From assembly GCA_950097015.1 (NCBI GenBank), contig CATNEN010000001.1:9171001-9235000 (forward strand): DNA of 64,000 bases, in the 5' to 3' direction. Source of the DNA: Macrostomum hystrix. Taxonomy: Eukaryota; Platyhelminthes; Macrostomidae. The notes beneath the pieces are model-generated. The model did no database searches, was not told the DNA's origin, and worked only from the letters and a program-made list of their open reading frames with translations. A program made the translations under genes and the position numbers. Shown one piece after another: positions 37,691-48,200 of this stretch. Positions within the stretch are counted from its first letter, which is position 1; each line of letters begins with the position of its first letter.

Positions 37691-38659
37691 TTAAGTCATG
37701 TTTAAAAATAAGATTTTCTTTCAGGTGTGGTTTTTTAATCCACACAATCGCATGCTATTTGCTTCCATTCGATAAATTGAAAAAATGTACACTAAATTTT
37801 TTATGTAACTCGAAAAATAGTTCATTCAGAGCGTCAACTTTTGTTGTAAAATGTTTCTTTGTATTTCAAACTATTTTTTCGACTTGGAAAAGTGTTAGAC
37901 TAATTACATGATGACACTTTTCCTTACACGTTTTAGTGGAAAACGAAAATATATATTATTCGCTGCTATAGCTCTCGTGTTTGTCATCGCCAGATTAAAT
38001 TTGTTGAATCATTTATTTTGGTCACTACTTACAGTAGAAAATGCTAGTTTTAATACAAAGAACTAAATGAAAGAGCTTGTACTCTTGGAAGGCCTGAGTA
38101 GGACTGAGTTTAGTACATGTATAAATCACACGGATGTACAGTACACGGATTATTGAGAATAAAAAACGATAAGTCACTCTAGATTAGACGAGAAAGTTGC
38201 ATACTGGTCTTATGTTGTTATGCTTTTATTTCAGTTGCTGCTATCAAGATTGTTAATAGCACTCCACGATTTTCTAATTAGTTTGATTGTTTAGACCAAT
38301 TGCATTAATCTACAGTGGGCCCTGGAAAGGTTCATGTAAACAAAATTCTTGAAACTAGCATCAGTCCACTGTACGCTAATGTTACATTTTCGATGTGCGT
38401 AACGGTTAGAGAATTTATGACGTACTGACGTAAGCAGCAAAGTACTCTTGGTCAAACGGATGCAGAAAATTTCGACAGAACAAGTTGTCAAGTTCGGAGA
38501 AAAGGATATATTAAGATGTAAATATAAGTTTGCGTTATACAGAAAAAAATTAATTGCAAAACAGCTATCCAACACTGAAGCTGCACCAAACATTAAAGTA
38601 TTCTCAGGTAAGTCAATCAGAGCCAGATACGTATGAGAGATCTCATGATTCGACGTGTA
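37691..38659. other. Unique sequence, possible upstream exon
   Basis: No recognised gene. A 49-codon frame from the ATG at 38460 runs into an excellent donor (CTCAG then GTAAGT at 38608). It is Lys-rich and unrecognised. It could be an upstream non-conserved exon, but its phase 1 does not join the obvious acceptors before the start at 39253. Confidence 0.4.
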
Positions 38660-39165
38660 ATTATCAGGCTGAGCAGGTGTTAAACTAGTCAGACAGAACA
38701 GGTGATAAACTATTATTATACAGAACAGATATTGAATATATCAGAAAGATATTATCAGACAGAACAGGTGTTAAACTGCTATCAGGCAGAACAGGTGTTA
38801 AACTGTTATCTGGCAGAACAGGTGTTAAACTGTTATCAGGCAGAACAGGTGTTAAACTGTTATCTGGCAGAACAGGTGTTAAACTGTTATCAGGCAGAAC
38901 AGGTGTTAAACTGTTATCAGGCAGAACAGGTGTTAAACTGTTATCAGGCAGAACAGGTGTTAAACTGTTATCAGGCAGAACAGGTGTTAAACTGTTATCA
39001 GGCAGAACAGGTGTTAAACTGTTATCAGGCAGAACAGGTGTTAAACTGTTATCTGGCAGAACAGGTGTTAAACTGTTATCAGGCAGAACAGGTGTTAAAC
39101 TGTTATCAGGCAGAACAGGTGTTAAACTGTTATCGGGCAGAACAGGTGTTAAACTGTTATCAGGA
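38660..39165 (+). repeat. 27-bp tandem array directly upstream of the fusion gene
   Basis: About 17 copies of a 27-bp unit with core GGCAGAACAGGTGTTAAACT followed by GTTATCA. The left-most copies are degenerate. It ends 88 bp before the start codon at 39253, so it occupies the position of a proximal promoter or 5'-UTR intron. Being nine codons long and stop-free, the unit also yields an ORF. Confidence 0.95.
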
Positions 39166-39235
39166 ATCGCTCTATACTAAAAAAATTCCAGGCACAAACG
39201 CAGAGACAAGGCAATTCTATTGTGCACCGATATCC

Positions 39236-39247
39236 TCTTACCTGTAG
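39236..39247 (+). promoter_or_regulatory. Splice acceptor 5 nt before the fusion-gene ATG
   Basis: A pyrimidine-rich run ending CCTGTAG lies immediately before TTGCC and the ATG, whose context CCATGG is favourable. It could be a trans-splice acceptor or the end of a 5'-UTR intron. Confidence 0.45.
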
Positions 39248-39252
39248 TTGCC

Positions 39253-42200
39253 ATGGGCAATAAAATTGCCCGCGGTCATGAGGTAAGTCCCAGTGTGCGG
39301 CAGATTGGTCTTGGCGACTATTTGGACGGAGACACGCGTTCGCCAGAATCTCAGCTACTTGTAACAACAGAGAATGACGCGACTGATAACCCCGGAGAAG
39401 AGGCCCGGATTCAAAGCCGAGTTGAGGTAATGTTCAATCTGCTCAATTCGGTTGTTAAACCCAGCGAGCGGGATCTGTGGTGCACGCAAATGATTCGACA
39501 GGCGGCCTCCGAACGTCGGTGGCTAGTTGTGAAGCACATACTACAGTCGATTCCAGAGCCAACTGTACGGCAGCAATGCGCCGCGGAGGCCACGAAATGC
39601 GCAGTCACGTGGCAGGACTGGTCGGTGGCCCAAAGCCTAGTCCTTGCCGTTGTAAACTCTCGAGCTCGCCAGGCTATCTGCGCGGACGCTGTGAAATTCG
39701 CTGCTCAAGCCGGCAACCCAGAAGCCGTTGACGCCTTCGCTAGCCTAATTACAGATCAGACCGTTCTGGACGACTGCCTGAGCAAGGCGGCAGTTGCCGC
39801 TGCGGCCGTCAAAGGAGTCGACGACAATCGGGCTTCGTTGTCATTTAGGCTGACGAAAGAGATCAAGGATCCGGCCTTGAGAGATCAGTGCAGCAAAAAT
39901 GTGGCTAGCTTGTTCTCCCTGTGCGGTCGTTGGCACACAGTCGAGAACTTGGTGGAAGACATCGCTGATCAGTCACTCAAGAGCGCCTGCTACGCTGAGC
40001 TGGCTCCTCGAGCTGCGGAGTCGAATTGCTGGCAGATTGCGGCCAATCTGAGCACCAGCCCAGGTGAGCCATTAGAGAGGGAACAGGTGTGCTCAGAAGT
40101 GTTAAGCATAGCCGCCAGGAAGAATCAATTCCAAGAGCTGGCAGACGAGCTGCTCAAGACGATGTCAGATGCCGGCCGAGATAGCTGCTGCAGCGAATGC
40201 TCAACCCTGGCAGCATCCTGGGGCCACTGGGAGAGTGCGGGCGATGCTGCTCGTCGGATCTCAGACTCGCAGCTGCAGGACCACAGTCGAGTGATCGGTG
40301 CCAAGCGGGCTGCCGAGATGAAGAGCTGGCCGACAGCGTTGCAGTTTCTAAGCGGTATCGCGGACACAGACACCAGGAAAGCGTGCTTGAATGAGCTTGC
40401 TAACACTGTTGTAGAGAGCAAAGCCTATGATGTGGTGGCTCAGGTTGCTGCGCTAATTTCGAATGCTGACATCCGGTTTCAATACCTGTACAAGGCTGCG
40501 AGTCAAGGTATCGAAGATGGAAAAGTGGAAGTGGCCATTGACCTTCTGCAATTAATCGACGAACAGCAAGCTAGGGACCAGTGTTACAAGGACGCGACAC
40601 TTTTGTGCGCTTCGAGTGGCGACTGGGGACCCATTGTTCAGCTTGTCGGTCAAATTTCCCAGCAAACACTCAAAGACGAATGCTGCGCTGACTTAGTCGC
40701 ACTGGATGGCGCCCTGCAGCATCCTAATATTATTTTTCAACTGATAAATCTTGTAGACAGCGCACAAAGCAGGCATCTGTGCTGTTTGGCCTACGCCAAG
40801 GCGGCTGCCAGTAATATGGACCGCACGATGGTGTTCAGACTGAAGAGTTTGGTGACGGATTCGGCTGCGTTGGACAGGTGCTGGCAAGAAGCGGTCGCAC
40901 GCACTGCAACGCTCGGCTACTGGTCTGAAATTCCTCAATTTGTTGATCAAATCGGCAACGCGAAGATTCGAGACAACAGCCTGCGTTTTGCAGCGAAACT
41001 GGCATCGACCAGGCGAGACTACAAACTAGCAGAAGATTTCATAATAAAGATTTCGGACTCTGCAACAAAGGACGAATCTTATCTGCTGGCTGCGACCTCC
41101 GCTGCGACCTGGAGCGATTGGGATGAAGTTCATGGGCTGACTCTCTTCATAGACGATGAGAAATTGAAGGACCAGTGCTATGCCGAGTCCGCATTGGCAG
41201 CCTATAACAAAGGCAAATGGGACATTGCAGATCGCTTCGTGCAGCACATTCGCGACAGCGACACCAGAGATCAGTGCCTTATTCAATCCGCAAGATGTGC
41301 ATCAACGAAGCGTGAATGGCTAGAAGTGAAGCGGCTAACTAACAAATTTGAGAGCGTGAAAGTCAGGCAAGCTTGCATCTGTGACATTGTCAAGGCTGCC
41401 GCGGCACACCTTGTGCAAGACTGGGTAGAAGCCAAACAGTTTCTCAAATTTATTGTCGATTCGAAGATCCGGGATGAATGCTTGTTCGAAATAGCCGCCT
41501 ATGCGACTAGAAAAAACAACATAGATACCGCCAAACAAATTCTTGTTCAAATCCTTGATGTCGGATTTCTCGATAGCTGCTGCTTGGAGCTAGTTAAACT
41601 AGCGGCAGTCAGTGGACTGACCAACCTTTCTGAAATCATAAAGCTGGCCTCCTGTGAGAGTGCGGCTAATCTGTGCTCAGCCGAAGCTGTGAAGGCCGCA
41701 GCCCTGAGCGGTAGCTGGAATTTGGCGAAGCTGCAACTGCCGCTAGGGACAGATGTGCCAGGCATTTTCGCAGCCGGTTTCAAGACTGACCAGCTTGGCT
41801 TGGCTGAATGGCAGTTACGCAGTCTGTCCAACTGCGCCATCGCTGCAGAATGTGAGCAGTTGGTCACTGCCATTGTACAGGATATGAGGCACCTGCAGGT
41901 GGTACAGCTGCTTGACGAGTGCATCGCAGCTGGCCTATCAGCACTGGCCATTAAGTTAATCAAGTTGCGCTTCGAGCAGCCGGACCAACGCAACGAGTCT
42001 GGCAGCACTATTCTCATGCTGGCTGCTGACAGGAGCCGCGATGAGATCGTCAAGTTTTTGCTCGACTTCGGAGCTTCAGTTAGCGCAACGGACCCGCAGG
42101 GTCGGACCGCTCTGTCTCGAGCTTGTCTAGCCGGTCGAGCCAGAACGGTTAAGATTTTGATCGACGCAGGCTCAGATGTGAGACACTGCGATGCTGACGG

Positions 42201-42287
42201 CCTTTCTTGTGCTCAGCTAGCAAAGAGGGCTGGTCGGAGTGAGGTTCTGCGCTTGCTAGAACCGTCTGCTCCTGATCCCATGTCACG
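39253..42287 (+). CDS. Fusion gene exon 1: alpha-helical solenoid plus ankyrin repeats
   Basis: A 3,035-nt exon. Starts MGNKIAR, so N-myristoylation is conceivable but the site lacks Ser/Thr at position 6. From about residue 70 to 890 it has about 20 repeats of 35-40 residues with the pattern I-x-D-x3-R-D-x-C-x3-AA-x2-AA-x4-W-x2-A-x2-L-x3-I, for example LKDQCYAESALAAYNKGKWD. This resembles TPR-like solenoids in which each unit is a helix pair. Residues 915-1003 hold about three ankyrin repeats (GSTILMLAADRSRDEIVKFL, then GRTALSRACLAGRARTVKIL). The exon ends in a good donor, CG then GTATGT at 42288; reading through would add 25 residues and stop at 42363. Confidence 0.85.
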
Positions 42288-45200
42288 GTATGTGTGTACA
42301 TTCAACCTCCGAAATAGATACGCTCAGCATAACATTCAATTCGTCAATATGCACTGCTTGTAAATTTTAGTTTGCCAGAAAAAACCACGGAAATTTGTCG
42401 ACTTCCTTGCGAGTAAGAAATTTTGTTGTTGTAAAATTTGTCTTTCTCTAGTTGAATAATTCAAGCTTTCGAGTCATTTAAATAAGTGTCAGACTTAGGA
42501 CTGGGAGGTTGCGACTTTAATTACTAGTAGTGTGCTTATAATAATTGCAGGAGGGCTGTGGACATTAATGCATCACTTGGTGGCAGTAGAACCGCAGCCA
42601 GCGAGGAGGCAATTCTGCTCATTTCGCTGACTCCTGAGCACACAGGCATTCAGATACTCTTTCATCGTCAGGCAGTGAACACTCTCACTGTGTTCTTTAA
42701 GGAGGTTGGCCTTCAAGGGCATAAATTGCACGACAAGCCCCAAAGCCTTCTCTCCGCGGCAGCGCCCCCAAATGAATGTGGCCTTGCCGCAGAATCGAGC
42801 TCAGGAACCTCAGGTGCGAGAGGCAATGGTATTAGACCGTTCTGCCACTCATCGGCTTAGAAGCGCTGCGTAAAAGCTCTATTTGAGCCACTGAAATCTG
42901 GTCCAACTAGGCTTTAGGTTTTATTTCTTCTGAAAGCAGTCTTAACATCGGCAGAGTCGTTCAAAAATCGTTAAACAATTTTGTTTCAACTTTGTTAATC
43001 TTATATGAAATAAGAAGCAAAAACTGTTTTTCGAACCGTTTTTTCAGTAACTTAACAATGGACGACATGAGCCTAATTGTGCACCGGTTGCTAAATGAGG
43101 CGGGAATCACCGAGACTAGTGCCCACCAACAGCAAAGTCTTGGCTTCAGTTTAGAGTCGGCGGCAAGAGCGATCACTATGGAGGACAGGCACCTCGTTGG
43201 CAGCTGCATCGAGGGCTGGGGCTTCGGCCAGCTGGCATTGAGGCTGTTCGAAGCCAGCGGAAACAAAGACAGCGGAAACAAAGACAGCGACATCAACTGG
43301 ACGGTGCTAGTTGGCTCCAGACAGGAGCGGACATTTCATCTGGCCAAAAATTGCCAGTGCCAAGCCGAAACTGACTCTGACAATGGGATATTGCCAGCTG
43401 ATGTGAGCGAAGGCTGCGTCAAGATCATGGCTTCACGAATTGGTACGTTTTGCATCTCGACTGTACGTGTGGGTTTGCTTCGTACAATGACCACGGTGGC
43501 ATTTCAAATACCCACATTTTTTCTGTATCTCCCAAAATGTTCTACCAATTGCCATGACAATCCAGAATACGGGCTACAATTTTCTGCTCTATCCTGTGAC
43601 ACAACTTCCAAAATCACAGAACATCGGCCAAGTGCAGTCGAAATAAACCAAGCTATACGGATGCCAATTCCTTTTCATCTGATAGTTAAAATATTACGTA
43701 ATAATCAGTTTTTTACGGACAAACACAAACAGAACAGCACCAAGATTTTTGGGAAAACTTCTCGAAGATGGACCTTTGTGGAATCTTCTCGAAGCTGGAA
43801 GATCTTGTGGAATCTTCTCGAAGCTGGAAGATCTTGTGGAAGCTTCTCGAAGCTGGAAGATCTTGTGGAATCTTCTCGAAGCTGGAAGATCTTGTGGAAT
43901 CTTCTCGAAGCTGGAAGATCTTGTGGAAGCTTCTCGAAGCTGGGAGATCTTGTGGAATCTTCTCGAAGCTGGAAGATCTTGTGGAATCTTCTCGAAGCTG
44001 GAAGATCTTGTGGAATCTTCTCGAAGCTGGAAGATCTTGTGGAATCTTCTCGAAGCTGGAAGATCTTGTGGAATCTTCTCGAAGCTGGAAGATCTTGTGG
44101 AATCTTCTCGAAGCTGGAAGATCTTGTGGAATCTTCTCGAAGCTGGAAGATCTTGTGGAATCTTCTCGAAGCTGGAAGATCTTGTGGAATCTTCTCGAAG
44201 CTGGAAGATCTTGTGGAATCTTCTCGAAGCTGGAAGATCTTGTGGAATCTTCTCGAAGCTGGAAGATCTTGTGGAAGCTTCTCGAAGCTGGAAGATCTTG
44301 TGGAAGCTTCTCGAAGCTGGAAGATCTTGTGGAAGCTTCTCGAAGCTGGAAGATCTTGTGGAAGCTTCTCGAAGCTGGAAGATCTTGTGGAAGCTTCTCG
44401 AAGCTGGAAGATCTTGTGGAATCTTCTCGAAGCTGGAAGATCTTGTGGAATCTTCTCGAAGCTGGAAGATCTTGTGGAATCTTCTCGAAGCTGGAAGATC
44501 TTGTGGAATCTTCTCGAAGCTGGAAGATCTTGTGGAATCTTCTCGAAGCTGGAAGATCTTGTGGAAGCTTCTCGAAGCTGGAAGATCTTGTGGAATCTTC
44601 TCGAAGCTGGAAGATCTTGTGGAAGCTTCTCGAAGCTGGAAGATCTTGTGGAAGCTTCTCGAAGCTGGAAGATCTTGTGGAATCTTCTCGAAGCTGGAAG
44701 ATCTTGTGGAATCTTCTCGAAGCTGGAAGATCTTGTGGAATCTTCTCGAAGCTGGAAGATTTTGTGGAATCTTCTCGAAGCTGGAAGATCTTGTGGAAGC
44801 TTCTCGAAGCTGGAAGATCTTGTGGAATCTTCTCGAACCTGGAAGATCTTGTGGAATCTTCTCGAAGCTGGAAGATCTTGTGGAAGCTTCTCGAAGCTGG
44901 AAGATCTTGTGGAAGCTTCTCGAAGCTGGATGATCTTGTGGAATCTTCTCGAAGCTGGAAGATCTTGTGGAAGCTTCTCGAAGCTGGAAGATCTTGTGGA
45001 AGCTTCTCGAAGCTGGAAGATCTTGTGGAATCTTCTCGAAGCTGGAAGATCTTGTGGAAGCTTCTCGAAGCTTGGAGATCTTGTGGAATCTTCTCGAAGC
45101 TGGAAGATCTTGTGGAATCTTCTCGAAGCTGGAAGATCTTGTGGAAGCTTCTCGAAGCTGGAAGATCTTGTGGAAGCTTCTCGAAGCTGGAAGATCTTGT

Positions 45201-48200
45201 GGAAGCTTCTCGAAGCTGGAAGATCTTGTGGAAGCTTCTCGAACCTGGAAGATCTTGTGGAATCTTCTCGAAGCTGGAAGATCTTGTGGAAGCTTCTCGA
45301 AGCTGGAAGATCTTGTGGAAGCTTCTCGAAGCTGGAAGATCTTGTGGAAGCTTCTCGAAGCTGGAAGATCTTGTGGAAGCTTCTCGAAGCTGGAAGATCT
45401 TGTGGAAGCTTCTCGAAGCTGGGAGATCTTGTGGAATCTTCTCGAAGCTGGAAGATCTTGTGGAAGCTTCTCGAAGCTGGAAGATCTTGTGGAAGCTTCT
45501 CGAAGCTGGAAGATCTTGTGGAATCTTCTCGAAGCTGGAAGATCTTGTGGAAGCTTCTCGAAGCTGGAAGATCTTGTGGAAGCTTCTCGAAGCTGGAAGA
45601 TCTTGTGGAAGCTTCTCGAAGCTGGAAGATTTTGTGGAAGCTTCTCGAAGCTGGAAGATCTTGTGGAATCTTCTCGAAGCTGGAAGATCTTGTGGAATCT
45701 TCTCGAAGCTGGAAGATCTTGTGGAAGCTTCTCGAAGCTGGAAGATCTTGTGGAATCTTCTCGAAGCTGGAAGATCTTGTGGAAGCTTCTCGAAGCTTGG
45801 AGATCTTGTGGAATCTTCTCGAAGCTGGAAGATCTTGTGGAATCTTCTCGAAGCTGGAAGATCTTGTGGAAGCTTCTCGAAGCTTGGAGATCTTGTGGAA
45901 TCTTCTCGAACCTGGAAGATCTTGTGGAATCTTCTCGAAGCTGGAAGATCTTGTGGAAGCTTCTCGAAGCTGGAAGATCTTGTGGAAGCTTCTCGAAGCT
46001 GGAAGATCTTGTGGAAGCTTCTCGAAGCTGGAAGATCTTGTGGAAGCTTCTCGAAGCTGGAAGATCTTGTGGAAGCTTCTCGAAGCTGGAAGATCTTGTG
46101 GAATCTTCTCGAAGCTGGAAGATCTTGTGGAAGCTTCTCGAAGCTTGGAGATCTTGTGGAATCTTCTCGAACCTGGAAGATCTTGTGGAATCTTCTCGAA
46201 GCTGGAAGATCTTGTGGAAGCTTCTCGAAGCTGGAAGATCTTGTGGAAGCTTCTCGAAGCTGGAAGATCTTGTGGAAGCTTCTCGAAGCTGGAAGATCTT
46301 GTGGAAGCTTCTCGAAGCTGGAAGATCTTGTGGAAGCTTCTCGAAGCTGGAAGATCTTGTGGAATCTTCTCGAAGCTGGAAGATCTTGTGGAAGCTTCTC
46401 GAAGCTGGAAGATCTTGTGGAAGCTTCTCGAAGCTGGAAGATCTTGTGGAATCTTCTCGAAGCTGGAAGATCTTGTGGAAGCTTCTCGAAGCTGGAAGAT
46501 CTTGTGGAAGCTTCTCGAAGCTGGAAGATCTTGTGGAAGCTTCTCGAAGCTGGAAGATTTTGTGGAAGCTTCTCGAAGCTGGAAGATCTTGTGGAATCTT
46601 CTCGAAGCTGGAAGATCTTGTGGAATCTTCTCGAAGCTGGAAGATCTTGTGGAATCTTCTCGAAGCTGGAAGATCTTGTGGAAGCTTCTCGAAGCTTGGA
46701 GATCTTGTGGAATCTTCTCGAAGCTGGAAGATCTTGTGGAAGCTTCTCGAAGCTGGAAGATCTTGTGGAATCTTCTCGAAGCTGGAAGATCTTGTGGAAG
46801 CTTCTCGAAGCTGGAAGATCTTGTGGAATCTTCTCGAAGCTGGAAGATCTTGTGGAAGCTTCTCGAAGCTGGAAGATCTTGTGGAATCTTCTCGAAGCTG
46901 GAAGATCTTGTGGAATCTTCTCGAAGCTGGAAGATCTTGTGGAATCTTCTCGAAGCTGGAAGATCTTGTGGAATCTTCTCGAAGCTGGAAGATCTTGTGG
47001 AAGCTTCTCGAAGCTGGAAGATCTTGTGGAATCTTCTCGAAGCTGGAAGATCTTGTGGAAGCTTCTCGAAGCTGGAAGATCTTGTGGAAGCTTCTCGAAG
47101 CTGGAAGATCTTGTGGAAGCTTCTCGAAGCTGGAAGATCTTGTGGAATCTTCTCGAAGCTGGAAGATCTTGTGGAATCTTCTCGAAGCTGGAAGATCTTG
47201 TGGAATCTTCTCGAAGCTGGAAGATTTTGTGGAAGCTTCTCGAAGCTGGAAGATCTTGTGGAAGCTTCTCGAAGCTGGAAGATCTTGTGGAAGCTTCTCG
47301 AAGCTGGAAGATTTTGTGGAAGCTTCTCGAAGCTGGAAGATCTTGTGGAATCTTCTCGAAGCTGGAAGATCTTGTGGAATCTTCTCGAAGCTGGAAGATC
47401 TTGTGGAATCTTCTCGAAGCTGGAAGATCTTGTGGAATCTTCTCGAAGCTGGAAGATCTTGTGGAAGCTTCTCATAGCTTGGAGATCTTGTGGAATCTTC
47501 TCGATGCTGGAAGATCTTGTGGAATCTTCTCGAAGCTGGAAGATCTTGTGGAATCTTCTCGAAGCTGGAAGATCTTGTGGAAGCTTCTCGAAGCTGGAAG
47601 ATCTTGTGGAATCTTCTCGATGCTGGAAGATCTTGTGGAATCTTCTCGAAGCTGGAAGATCTTGTGGAAGCTTCTCGAAGCTGGAAGATCTTGTGGAAGC
47701 TTCTCGAAGCTGGAAGATTTTGTGGAAGCTTCTCGAAGCTGGAAGATCTTGTGGAAGCTTCTCGAAGCTGGAAGATCTTGTGGAAGCTTCTGGAAGCTGG
47801 AAGATTTTGTTGATATTTCTTGAAGCCTCATTATCGGGACGTGATTGAGTCGTCAAAAAAATTTTTGTACAGTATCTTAGTCGTATCCAAATATAATTTC
47901 CCGATATTTTTTGGTCTTTTCTATTGACCAACAGGCCAGGCTCCATTGAGAACAAAAGCTAGCGACTCGAGACTAAGCCAGACTGTGTGTCATGCATTTC
48001 GCTGCTGCAGCGCCTACGGAGCGGATCGCGTGAGGGTTCTTCTGCCAGCAGCCAGCTCGGTGCCTGTACACCTAGTCAGGGCACCGATGCCCAGCGCCGC
48101 CAACGAGCTAATGGTGAGCTTTAGCATTCAGGAACGACAGATAATGCAATCTTTGCACGCGGTGCAAGGCCAACTCTTTGTCCTGCTTAAGTTCATCTTT

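Noticed and set aside
39220-39252. Upstream start for the solenoid protein
   Set aside because: The extension begins at a GTG, and a splice acceptor at 39247 falls within it; the ATG at 39253 has good context.
43705-47955. 1,416-codon reverse ORF and several forward ORFs across the 29-bp array
   Set aside because: All stop-free frames arise from one repeat unit; the array lies in a predicted intron whose flanking exons join in phase. Kept only as a finding about intron retention.
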